Part shown: positions 1 to 5,932 of the stretch, piece after piece | How positions within the stretch are numbered: position 1 is the stretch's first letter | Layout: each line of letters begins with the position of its first letter | Assembly (NCBI GenBank): GCA_016935035.1 | Contig: JAFGRR010000370.1 | Location: 1-9,588, forward strand | Direction of reading: 5' to 3' | Source of the DNA: Phycisphaerae bacterium | Lineage (GTDB): Bacteria > Planctomycetota > Phycisphaerae > UBA1845 > Fen-1342 | Length of the DNA stretch: 9,588 nucleotides | The notes under the pieces: generated by a model | The model's input: the letters and a program-made list of their open reading frames with translations, nothing else | Told to the model about the DNA's origin: nothing | Database searches by the model: none | Program-made: the position numbers and the translations under genes

Positions 1-42
1 GATGCGGCCACCCAACCCGGATGAAGAGACGAAGCATCAGGT

Positions 43-76
43 GATTACATACTAGTATTTATAGTATTACTATATC
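43..76. promoter_or_regulatory. AT-rich palindromic leader upstream of the MBL-fold gene
   Basis: This strongly AT-rich island sits in a GC-rich surrounding. It holds a perfect 10-bp palindrome ATACTAGTAT (49-58) followed directly by a perfect 6-1-6 inverted repeat ATAGTATTACTAT (61-73). The half-site AGTAT recurs at 54 and 63, nine bases apart. Several -10-like hexamers overlap it (TATAGT at 60, TACTAT at 68), but no good -35 is visible. A second -10-like hexamer, TATACT, lies at 112-117, only ten bases before the ATG at 128. I infer a promoter/operator region; the exact promoter is unresolved. Confidence 0.4.
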
Positions 77-127
77 ATCGGCCGGCGGCGCCCCGGTCCC
101 CGGGCATCCCATATACTGGCTTTTGCC

Positions 128-886
128 ATGATTACTTTCTCGCTCCAGTCAGGATCCAACGGCAATTGCATTTATGTCGAGGCCGGCGACAAACGCATCC
201 TTTTTGACGCCGGCATCAGCGGCCGACAGGTGCGCCTGCGGCTTGCCGAGCACCAACGCTGCATCAGCGGCCTCGACGCGGTGTTCATCTCCCACGATCA
301 CAGCGACCACTCCAAGAACGCCGGCATTTACCAACGCCTCTTCGGCGTGCCAGTGTACCTGACGGTCCCAACACACCAGCGAATCGCGCCGTACATCGGT
401 AAGACGAGTGATATCAGGTACTTCGAGGCCGGCCACCCCATCGTGCTTGACGGCGTGACGATCCACACGCTGCCAACGCCGCACGACGCACTGGATGGCG
501 TCGCGTTCATAGTTGAGGCGGAAGGGCGGCGGTTGGGGGTGTTCACGGATCTCGGGTACCCGTTCGCCGAGCTTGCCGCCGCGCTCAGTACGGTCCACGC
601 CGCCTACCTCGAAAGCAACTACGACCCCGAGATGCTCGCGACCGGGCCCTATCCACCCGATCTTCAGGATCGCATCCGCGGGAACGGCGGCCATCTGTCG
701 AACCAGGAGGCTGCCGAGCTGATCAGGACACACGGTCGCCACCTCGGTTGGGCGGCACTCGCGCACCTCAGCGAGGACAACAACACGATCGAAACCGCCA
801 TCCGCACACACCGCGACATTCTCGGCAACTCGTTTCCACTCACGGTCGCCAGCCGCTACGGCGTATCGGACGTGCTGCGAATCTGA
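128..886 (+). CDS. WalJ/YycJ-type metallo-beta-lactamase-fold hydrolase
   Basis: A 252-residue predicted cytoplasmic metal-dependent hydrolase of the metallo-beta-lactamase superfamily. It opens with the strand typical of the WalJ/YycJ branch (FSLQSGSNGNCIYVE, residues 4-18). The metal-binding HxHxDH motif is intact as HDHSDH (56-61). Further likely ligands are H119 (TPHD), D141 (FTDLG) and H213 (LAHLSEDNN). The family-typical ESNYD (162-166) and GGHLSN (187-192) blocks are also present. In Firmicutes this family is linked to the WalRK cell-wall regulon and has been reported to have 5'-exonuclease activity; in other phyla the role is unsettled, so I give no symbol. Length fits the family. The ATG at 128 starts the conserved first strand, but no Shine-Dalgarno is visible before it, so a very short leader is possible. 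Nothing suggests an operon with the next gene, which lies 180 bases away. Confidence 0.88.
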   Translation: MITFSLQSGSNGNCIYVEAGDKRILFDAGISGRQVRLRLAEHQRCISGLDAVFISHDHSDHSKNAGIYQRLFGVPVYLTVPTHQRIAPYIGKTSDIRYFEAGHPIVLDGVTIHTLPTPHDALDGVAFIVEAEGRRLGVFTDLGYPFAELAAALSTVHAAYLESNYDPEMLATGPYPPDLQDRIRGNGGHLSNQEAAELIRTHGRHLGWAALAHLSEDNNTIETAIRTHRDILGNSFPLTVASRYGVSDVLRI

Positions 887-982
887 TTATCTCCACCAAC
901 TGAAGAATCCCAAGCTTCCCGCGCGTGATCGGGCCGACAGGTCCGCGGTCGCCGGCTTGCCGAATGGGGCGGGTCAATTGAA

Positions 983-991
983 TGCTATAGT
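983..991 (+). promoter_or_regulatory. Extended -10 promoter candidate for the PEP-CTERM gene
   Basis: TGC followed by TATAGT (986-991) forms an extended -10 element (TGn plus a hexamer matching TATAAT at five of six positions). No recognisable -35 lies 16-18 bases upstream, which is tolerable for extended -10 promoters. Predicted start near 998 would leave a leader of about 70 nt before the ATG at 1068. The call rests on motif match only. Confidence 0.4.
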
Positions 992-1067
992 CGGAGAACC
1001 TGTATCCAGAGCGGTCGGAGTCGCTTGCGTGCGATGATGGGCGCCTGGCCCGAGCGGAGTGGTCACC

Positions 1068-1859
1068 ATGTCCGGAAAGCCCGTCGGCACACGAATTGCG
1101 GTTGTTGTCTGCCTCTATAGCCTGGCCAGCATCAGCCTCGCAGGCATCACTTGGTTTGATGAGGTGGGTGGTGGGCGCGGGTATGACAGTTTTGGCGAGT
1201 TGGCCAAAGCCTACACCGACTTCATGCCGGACACCGAACAACTTCTGACGTTCGACGGGCTGGGTGAGGGAACAATTCTCGGCCAGCAGTACCTGGACCT
1301 GGGGGTGAGCTTCGAGAACACGATTGGGCACAATCACTCCTCATGGAGCGGTATCCAAGAGGAAGGCGGCTCGGTCACCGAGGACCTGACCGGCTATGAC
1401 GGCACGTACATGCCCAACGGCGATTCGGTGTACCTGAAGTTCGACAACAACGACGCGGACAGTCCGTTCACGATGTCGTTCGACAAGCCCATCAGCGCGG
1501 TGGGGGCGTTTCTGGGCATGGGTACGCAGGGCAAAACCCACAGTGTGCAGATCACGCTGTACGATGCCGATGATTCCATTCTCGGCACACGCGTCTACGA
1601 ATCCTGGCTCTGGGAAAGCAAGACAAACAAGCAGAACTATGAAACCTTTTTTGGCGTGCAACTGGATGAAGCACGCATCAGCAGCGTCTCAATCCTGAAC
1701 CTGGCGACCGCCAGCTACGCCGACGGACTGGCGATCGACAATCTCGAGTGGTCGCACAAGGGCGGCGACTCGGGTGCTGTCCCGGAACCGGCTTCCAGCC
1801 TGCTGCTGGCGGTCGGTATCGTTGTCGTCGCCTGCGGCCGCAGAACGCTGCGCGGATAG
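1068..1859 (+). CDS. Secreted PEP-CTERM sorting-signal protein, beta-sandwich type
   Basis: A 263-residue exported protein. It has an N-terminal signal peptide (basic RI at 9-10, hydrophobic run about 11-24, ending SLAG) and a mature domain rich in beta-strand patterns. That domain includes the TFDGLGEGT block (61-69) common in PEP-CTERM proteins. The C-terminus is a classic tripartite PEP-CTERM signal: VPEPAS (238-243), a hydrophobic segment (about 244-256) and a basic tail CGRRTLRG. In known systems exosortase EpsH-type enzymes process this signal, and the substrates are often surface or extracellular-matrix proteins; no exosortase is in this window. Start choice: GGAG at 1056-1059 lies eight bases before ATG 1068, whereas the in-frame GTG at 1059 overlaps that Shine-Dalgarno. 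The specific function of the mature domain is unknown; it could bind carbohydrate or be structural. The call as a PEP-CTERM protein is firm. Confidence 0.88.
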   Translation: MSGKPVGTRIAVVVCLYSLASISLAGITWFDEVGGGRGYDSFGELAKAYTDFMPDTEQLLTFDGLGEGTILGQQYLDLGVSFENTIGHNHSSWSGIQEEGGSVTEDLTGYDGTYMPNGDSVYLKFDNNDADSPFTMSFDKPISAVGAFLGMGTQGKTHSVQITLYDADDSILGTRVYESWLWESKTNKQNYETFFGVQLDEARISSVSILNLATASYADGLAIDNLEWSHKGGDSGAVPEPASSLLLAVGIVVVACGRRTLRG

Positions 1860-1894
1860 AGCCCCGCACCACCTGTCTTCCGTCACATTGCGCG

Positions 1895-1923
1895 TTGACC
1901 CGCCGGCACCGAGGATGGATAGT
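1895..1923 (+). promoter_or_regulatory. Sigma70-like promoter for the methyltransferase gene
   Basis: TTGACC (1895-1900, five of six matches to TTGACA), a 17-base spacer, then GATAGT (1918-1923, four of six matches to TATAAT). Predicted start near 1930 gives a leader of about 70 nt, which contains a 6-bp hairpin GTCACT/AGTGAC at 1964-1981 with a 6-nt loop, 20 bases before the ATG at 2002. The promoter call is from motif and spacing; the hairpin's role is unknown. Confidence 0.5.
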
Positions 1924-2001
1924 GCCAGCGGGTCATTGCGTTTGCGCGCGGAAACGCGTGCAGGTCACTACGCACAGTGACTATCCGCGGCGGAAACAGT
2001 C

Positions 2002-2658
2002 ATGTCGCTTGCCGACCAGGTTGCTCGTTACTATGCGGCCCGCGCGCCGGTGTATGACCTGACGGCAGGCTACCTCGAACCCGAGGCGGAGTCGCTGCGA
2101 GCGCCAATCAAGGAGCGGTATCGGCGGCTATTTGCGGATCATGACGCGCTCGAGGTCGCCTGCGGCACGGGCTACTGGACCACAGTCATCGCGGAAAATG
2201 CACGCCTAGTCATGACCACCGACATTCATCCCGAGTTGGTGTGTCTTGCGGCGGGGCGCTGCCGGCATCAGCCGCACGTGACCTTGCAGGTCGCGGACGC
2301 GTTCGCGCTCGAGGGTGTGCGGAGCGGGTTTACGGCGGGTGTGGCGATCCTGTGGTGGTCGCACGTGCCCAGGGGGCGACTTTGTGAATGGCTGAGCGTG
2401 TTTCACTCCAAGCTGCGCGGCGGCGCGCTGGTCATGTTCGTTGACCAGTTGCCATACGACGCGCCAGGTCGAAGGCAGGATGCCGATGGCAACACGCTGG
2501 AAACGAGGCTCCTGCCGGACGGACGCTCGTACGAGATCGTGAAGAATTTCCCGACCGCGCATGAAATCCACGATCTTCTCGCCGACTTCACCACCGACAT
2601 CCGATATACGGAGCGGCCCGCGGAGAAGAGCTGGGACGTGGTGTATTCGACGCGGTAG
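2002..2658 (+). CDS. Class I SAM-dependent methyltransferase
   Basis: A 218-residue protein with the Rossmann-like methyltransferase core. It begins with a YYAARAPVYD motif (10-19) typical of small-molecule methyltransferases of the ubiE/methyltransferase-11/25 type. Motif I is LEVACGTGYWT (50-60, the glycine-rich SAM loop). The acidic residue at the end of strand 2 is D74 (TTDIHPE), motif II is VADAFAL (97-103), and a motif III-like strand is GGALVMFVDQ (140-149). No signal peptide is seen, so it should act in the cytoplasm. The substrate cannot be read from sequence, and the neighbours do not form a biosynthetic cluster that would suggest one. Length is normal for the family. The ATG at 2002 is preceded by only a weak GGAA at 1992-1995. 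It converges on the lipoprotein gene with 62 bases between the stops. Confidence 0.85.
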   Translation: MSLADQVARYYAARAPVYDLTAGYLEPEAESLRAPIKERYRRLFADHDALEVACGTGYWTTVIAENARLVMTTDIHPELVCLAAGRCRHQPHVTLQVADAFALEGVRSGFTAGVAILWWSHVPRGRLCEWLSVFHSKLRGGALVMFVDQLPYDAPGRRQDADGNTLETRLLPDGRSYEIVKNFPTAHEIHDLLADFTTDIRYTERPAEKSWDVVYSTR

Positions 2659-2720
2659 GACGACGGAACAGAGGGCGGCTTCACGGCACCAGACGTCCGC
2701 ACCGAAATCCGAGGTGGTTA

Positions 2721-3161
2721 TCAGTAGAAGAGCATGACGGCGTTAGCGGGGATGACCGCGGGTTTGCCGCCGAGGGTCTGAGCGGCCTTCATCAGGTAGA
2801 CCGGCTGCTTATCGCACCAACGCCGAATGTCGCGGTCGAGGTAATGTCCGATCTTGTCGGGCAGTTGAGACGTGCGGTGTACGTCGAGGGCGATCGCGCT
2901 GCCGACCTGGTCGGCAGTCCGCATCAGCTTATGGGGCCTTGATTGCTCGCTGGCGATGTAGCGCTGTGGTGCGTAAAGGACAGCCTGGTTGCGGTGTTCG
3001 ATGACGCGCTGGGCGTGCTCGTAGCGCCAAGCGTGCTCCTTGGGGGGCGTGGTGCAGCCGACGAGTGCCAGCAGCGTCAGCGCGAGACAGGCGACGCACC
3101 AGTGAGTCAACGGCCGGCCGAGCTGCGCACTTTCGGATGTAAGCGGGGCGTATTTCATCAT
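2721..3161 (-). CDS. Small predicted lipoprotein of unknown function
   Basis: A 146-residue protein with a type II signal peptide: an N-terminal segment, hydrophobic run about residues 23-34 and lipobox LVGC with the acylated Cys at 36, followed by TTPPKEH. The mature part (about 110 residues) is basic and rich in His, Arg and Gln, with no domain I recognise. It ends with a short hydrophobic patch (VIPANAVMLFY). The frame stays open upstream to an ATG at 3308, but that adds 49 residues before the signal peptide and runs into the structured-RNA region, so I take the ATG pair at 3161/3158 (the first two codons are both ATG). No clear Shine-Dalgarno precedes them; a -10-like TAGAAT lies on the minus strand at 3166-3171, so a leaderless message is conceivable. 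The lipoprotein call is good; the function is unknown. Confidence 0.7.
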   Translation of the reverse strand: MMKYAPLTSESAQLGRPLTHWCVACLALTLLALVGCTTPPKEHAWRYEHAQRVIEHRNQAVLYAPQRYIASEQSRPHKLMRTADQVGSAIALDVHRTSQLPDKIGHYLDRDIRRWCDKQPVYLMKAAQTLGGKPAVIPANAVMLFY

Positions 3162-3230
3162 TGAGATTCTACCGCAAGCGGGTCGTGTGGTGGCAGTGTC
3201 GCGGCGGAGATCATTAAGCGGGTGTAGTAT

Positions 3231-3260
3231 TTGATTTTGGTGACAATGCGTGCCTAGTAT
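3231..3260 (+). promoter_or_regulatory. Promoter candidate for the structured RNA
   Basis: TTGATT (3231-3236), 18-base spacer, TAGTAT (3255-3260), placing transcription start near A3267. It lies in a locally AT-rich patch between the divergent lipoprotein gene and a strongly structured segment that ends in an intrinsic terminator. The hexamers match consensus at four and five of six positions. The motif and the matching terminator about 200 bases downstream support each other. Confidence 0.5.
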
Positions 3261-3266
3261 CGTCTG

Positions 3267-3469
3267 AAAACGGTTACGTTGCCGCCACCTCAAACAGGTC
3301 ACCGGCACAGGCGGTGGGCGGCTAGGCGTACCGTCCGGTGACCCGGCAGCACCCTTTTCTTGGTGAAGCCTGCTCTCAAGTTGGCGGCCTTCCGAGCCAG
3401 TTTTGGTTGGAGGAGGCCATGCGGGTTGGACAACATAGGCACTCTGTGCCTTGTTGTCCGACCTTTTTT
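3267..3469 (+). ncRNA. Candidate stand-alone structured non-coding RNA, about 200 nt
   Basis: A promoter-like pair (3231-3260) and a strong terminator (3424-3469) bracket about 200 nt with no credible reading frame on the + strand. Hairpin 1: perfect 9-bp stem GGTCACCGG (3297-3305) with CCGGTGACC (3335-3343), stacked directly on an inner 5-bp stem GCGGT/ACCGT (3311-3315 with 3330-3334). Its loop contains GGCGGC (3317-3322), which is complementary to GCCGCC at 3281-3286, so a pseudoknot is possible. Hairpin 2: GGC-AG-CACC with GGTG-AA-GCC (3345-3370), loop CTTTTCTT. Hairpin 3: GGCCTTC (3386-3392) with GGAGGCC (3412-3418), enclosing AGCCA/TGGTT (3395-3399 with 3404-3408). The nearest upstream + gene stops at 2658, so the terminator is unlikely to serve a protein gene. 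I see none of the hallmark motifs of SRP RNA, RNase P RNA or tmRNA, and the ends do not pair into a long 6S-type hairpin. Class and function are unknown. The alternative, a 60-codon basic frame on the minus strand (3299-3481), would not explain the stems. Confidence 0.6.
3424..3469 (+). terminator. Strong intrinsic terminator of the structured RNA
   Basis: A 12-bp stem GGTTGGACAACA (3424-3435) with TGTTGTCCGACC (3452-3463, one G-U pair), capped after a small internal loop by GGCAC/GTGCC (3438-3442 with 3446-3450, loop TCT). It is followed immediately by six T (3464-3469). Orientation is + only, because the opposite strand has no T-run at its 3' side. It is the clearest terminator in the window. 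Confidence 0.85.
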
Positions 3470-3657
3470 GCGCGCGGCCATCTATCTGCGGCCTAGATTC
3501 TCCGCCGTGATAGGGTCACGCCCACGGGATGCTTGGCTCGGATCGCTGGGGCACGCTTCTTCATGACCGTTGATGGCCGAAGACCAACAACTAAGAACTA
3601 ACGACCACCGACAATATGCCCCTCGCTTCCGCTTCGGGCTCTGTTTGGCGTGGGGGG
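3470..3657. other. Intergenic segment with AC-rich low-complexity stretch
   Basis: No supported gene lies between the RNA terminator and the kdtA stop codon. At 3579-3612 there is an AC-rich, degenerate stretch built of overlapping units such as CAACAACTAAG, AACTAACG and ACCACCG. Its complement forms GT-rich short repeats just downstream of kdtA. CCCC (3619-3622) and GGGGGG (3653-3658) could close a weak stem after the kdtA message, but no T-run follows on the minus strand, so I do not call a terminator. Confidence 0.35.
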
Positions 3658-4956
3658 CTATTCGCTGGCAATCATCTCTAGGATCTGTTCGACCGTCCGG
3701 GCGGTGGCGCCTTGACGCGAGGCGATGGCGGCTCGACCGGCTTGGCCCATCTTGCGGCGACGGTCGGCGTGATGCATAAGGTCGGAGACGGCGGCGACCA
3801 GGCCTTCGGCCGAGTTCACGCGCCGACAGGCACCTTCGGCCAACAGCAGGTTCACCGCCTCTTCGAAGTTCTCGGTGTATGGGCCGACCAGGATCGGCTT
3901 GGCCAGACCGGCGACTTCCATGACGTCCGACCCGCCCATCGGCACCAGGCTACGCCCGACGAAGACTATCGTGGCCAGGGCGTAGAGCTTCCGCAATTCG
4001 CCCATCGTGTCGCCCAGGAAGACTGGGATGGGTTCCTCAACGCCGGCGGGGATGGCCGGGGCGCCGGTGCTGCGGCGTAGGCAGGCATAGCCGCGTCTAA
4101 CGATCAGATCGGCGACGCTGTCGAAGCGCTCGGGCTTGCGCGGGACGAGCGCCAGTTGCAGATCGCGGAAGTGTTCCCGCAGGTGCCCATAAGCGTTGAG
4201 GATGATGTCCTCTTCGTCGGGGCCGGTGCTACCGCAAACCCAGAGCGGACGCTGAGTGTCGATGCCCATCTCGCGGGCCATGTCATCCTGGCTGGGAACG
4301 GTGTCGGTCAGGTCGGCGGTGTCGTACTTTAGCGAGCCCATGACCTGCACGCGGTCGGGCCGCACGCCCAACTCGACGAAGCGGCTCGCGTACGTCTGGT
4401 CCTGGGCACCGACCCAGCGAAGCTGGCGGAACATGCGCTGGGAGAGTCGGCGGATGATCGGCAGGCGAAATCGCCGCATGCTACGCTCTTCGGTGACGCG
4501 CCCGTTGACGACGACCATCGGAATGTCGTGGGCGCTGGCCATCTCGACCAGGTTGGGCCAGAGTTCGAGCTCCATGAGGACGATGACGCTGGGCCGCAGG
4601 CGCGTCAGGGCGCGGCGGATGACGAACGAGAAGTCGAGTGGAAAGCGGAAGACAAGCAGATCGGGGTAGAGTTGCCGCGCGCGGGCCAGACCGGTCTGAG
4701 TCGTACTGCTGACGACGACGACGGCGTCCGGGCTGCGCTGGCGGAAATGCTCGACGAGGGTGCGCGTCGCGTTGATTTCACCAAGCGAGACCCCGTGCAG
4801 CCAGATGCAACGGCTGGCGACAGGACGTGACGGCAGGGCGGCGAGACGATCGGAGAGGGCGATGCTGCCGGGACCGCGTTTCAGACGGCGATAGACGAGA
4901 AGTGGCCAGCCGAGGCAAACCAGGATCAGGTAAATGAGGTCAAACAGTATGGTCAT
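3658..4956 (-). CDS. kdtA: 3-deoxy-D-manno-octulosonic acid (Kdo) transferase
   Basis: A 432-residue GT30-family glycosyltransferase (also called waaA) that transfers Kdo from CMP-Kdo onto the lipid A precursor, the first step of the LPS inner core, at the cytoplasmic face of the inner membrane. An N-terminal hydrophobic anchor (about 2-22) is followed by basic residues (YRRLKRG). The N-domain motif LHGVSLGE (53-60) carries the expected catalytic base E60. VVVSSTTQTG (80-89), PLDFSFVI (106-113) and MELELWPNL (128-136) follow. The C-domain has MGSLKYD (206-212), GSTGPDEE (242-249), PRKPERFDS (272-280), GDTMGELRKLYALA (315-328), and GRSLVPMGGSD...EVAGLAKPILVGPYTENF (334-364), the CMP-sugar binding end. 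Compared with proteobacterial enzymes, GSTGPDEE and GGSDVMEVA replace the usual GSTHxGEE and GGHNPLEPA, which suggests a divergent lineage rather than inactivation. Length is normal. It diverges from the LolA-like gene across 112 bases. Confidence 0.95.
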   Translation of the reverse strand: MTILFDLIYLILVCLGWPLLVYRRLKRGPGSIALSDRLAALPSRPVASRCIWLHGVSLGEINATRTLVEHFRQRSPDAVVVVSSTTQTGLARARQLYPDLLVFRFPLDFSFVIRRALTRLRPSVIVLMELELWPNLVEMASAHDIPMVVVNGRVTEERSMRRFRLPIIRRLSQRMFRQLRWVGAQDQTYASRFVELGVRPDRVQVMGSLKYDTADLTDTVPSQDDMAREMGIDTQRPLWVCGSTGPDEEDIILNAYGHLREHFRDLQLALVPRKPERFDSVADLIVRRGYACLRRSTGAPAIPAGVEEPIPVFLGDTMGELRKLYALATIVFVGRSLVPMGGSDVMEVAGLAKPILVGPYTENFEEAVNLLLAEGACRRVNSAEGLVAAVSDLMHHADRRRKMGQAGRAAIASRQGATARTVEQILEMIASE

Positions 4957-5030
4957 TACCGCGTGACTCGCTCCGCGCCGCGAGTGTCAGTGCCTGGCGG
5001 GCGACAGTTTCGCCGCGCCGACGCTGCCCG

Positions 5031-5036
5031 TACAAT
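5031..5036 (+). promoter_or_regulatory. -10 element candidate for the LolA-like gene
   Basis: TACAAT matches TATAAT at five of six positions and would start transcription near 5043, leaving a leader of about 26 nt before the ATG at 5069. The -35 position (TTTCGC, 5008-5013, 17-base spacer) is poor. No clear promoter is visible for kdtA on the opposite strand of this short divergent spacer. Confidence 0.35.
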
Positions 5037-5056
5037 CGCTCGTCGTGAACAGACCT

Positions 5057-5061
5057 GGAGG
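5057..5061 (+). promoter_or_regulatory. Shine-Dalgarno that fixes the LolA-like start
   Basis: GGAGG lies seven bases before the ATG at 5069. The in-frame GTG at 5045 lies upstream of this site and would add eight residues (including PGG) in front of a complete signal peptide, so the ATG is preferred. Confidence 0.7.
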
Positions 5062-5068
5062 CATACTC

Positions 5069-5911
5069 ATGCACGTATCCGCGCCTCGCCTTGTCGCACT
5101 GGGCATCATAGCGTTTCTGATTGGCAGCGTCGTGGCGCAGGAGGCCGCCACGTCGGCCCCGGCCGCCTCTCAGCCGGCGGTGTCGGCCGAAGTGGACGCC
5201 GTCCTGACGCGAATGGAGGCGCGGGCCGTTCAAGACCTGCGGGCGGAGCTGACGTGGGAACGGCGGTACGAGATTGACGACGAGGACGACCGCGACGTGA
5301 AACGCGGCCAGATCTGGTACAAGCAGATGGACCCCGTCGCCAAGTTCAAGGTTCATTTCAATAAGAAGGTAATGGCAAACCGCCTGTATGACATGGACGA
5401 GCAGCACGTCTTCGATGGACGCTGGTATGTCGAGTTGCAGGCCAAGACGAAGACGGTGACGCGGCGCGAGGTGCGCAAGCCCGACGATGCCGGTGACCCC
5501 TACAAGCTTGGTGAAGGCCCCTTTCCGGTGCCGTTCGGCCAGAAGAAGTCGGACATTCTGCGTGAATTCAAGGTGACACTGGTGCCGCCGGCCGAGGGCG
5601 ATCCAGCGGGGACGGATCATCTGAAGCTGGTGCCGCGCGAGGGGACGGCAAACGCGCCGCGCTATGCGGAGATACACTTCTGGGTGGTGCGGCAAGGGGA
5701 TTTGGAGGGGCTGCCAATACGCGTGACGGCCTCGAAGAAGGCGCCAACGGGGCGGGTTGATTCACATCTGACGATTACGTTTGGGCAGGCGAAGTTGAAC
5801 GAAGGGGTGGACGCGGGCGTGTTTGAAATCAAGACGCCGGTTGGCTACGAGGAAATCGTCGAACACCTGGAGGAGCTGGCGCCGCCCGAGATCGAGACAC
5901 CAGCGCCATAG
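5069..5911 (+). CDS. Exported LolA-fold (outer-membrane lipoprotein carrier-like) protein
   Basis: A 280-residue protein with a Sec signal peptide (MHVSAPRL, then a hydrophobic run about 9-22 ending VVAQ) and an Ala/Ser/Pro-rich linker (about 23-40). The rest shows the strand order of the LolA/LolB-like fold: an amphipathic helix (VDAVLTRMEARAVQDL), WERRYEIDD, RGQIWYKQMDPVAKFKVHF, HVFDGRWYVEL, then DHLKLVPR, AEIHFWVV, LPIRVTA, LTITFGQAKLNEGVDAGVFEIKTPVGYE near the C-terminus. The closing VDAGVFEIKTP is the usual end of LolA-like domains. LolA carries lipoproteins across the periplasm; many paralogues of this fold bind other hydrophobic ligands. The link to lipoprotein sorting here is therefore inference, and I give no symbol. 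It is longer than proteobacterial LolA (about 200 residues). It sits beside kdtA (divergent) and upstream of the TolC-family gene (same strand, 227 bases), in an envelope-themed neighbourhood. Confidence 0.75.
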   Translation: MHVSAPRLVALGIIAFLIGSVVAQEAATSAPAASQPAVSAEVDAVLTRMEARAVQDLRAELTWERRYEIDDEDDRDVKRGQIWYKQMDPVAKFKVHFNKKVMANRLYDMDEQHVFDGRWYVELQAKTKTVTRREVRKPDDAGDPYKLGEGPFPVPFGQKKSDILREFKVTLVPPAEGDPAGTDHLKLVPREGTANAPRYAEIHFWVVRQGDLEGLPIRVTASKKAPTGRVDSHLTITFGQAKLNEGVDAGVFEIKTPVGYEEIVEHLEELAPPEIETPAP

Positions 5912-5932
5912 ATAGTGGGGCGGCGTGGGCTC

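Noticed and set aside
2..55. Possible C-terminal tail of an upstream gene (17 codons ending TAG at 53-55)
   Set aside because: It is too short to recognise, and the stop falls inside the AT-rich palindromes; an open frame of this length at a window edge is expected by chance.
149..811. 220-codon minus-strand frame opposite the MBL-fold gene
   Set aside because: The + frame carries intact HxHxDH and other family motifs; the antisense frame shows none.
936..949. Hairpin GGGCC-GACA-GGTCC after the MBL-fold gene as a terminator
   Set aside because: It has only five pairs, one of them G-U, and no T-run follows.
3267..3469. 6S RNA, SRP RNA, RNase P RNA or tmRNA
   Set aside because: The SRP apical GGAAGG...AGCAG motif, the RNase P core motifs and a tmRNA tRNA-like end are not visible. 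The 5' and 3' ends do not pair into the long rod with a central bubble expected of 6S. A covariance-model search could overturn this.
3299..3481. 60-codon basic reading frame on the minus strand (begins MAARKKGRTTR)
   Set aside because: It has no Shine-Dalgarno at a workable distance, and it lies exactly antisense to the hairpins and terminator, whose base-pairing explains the sequence better. It remains a weak alternative.
4940..5695. 251-codon minus-strand frame opposite the LolA-like gene
   Set aside because: It is a GC-driven shadow: its residues show no domain pattern, and the + strand frame has a signal peptide, a Shine-Dalgarno and a recognisable fold.
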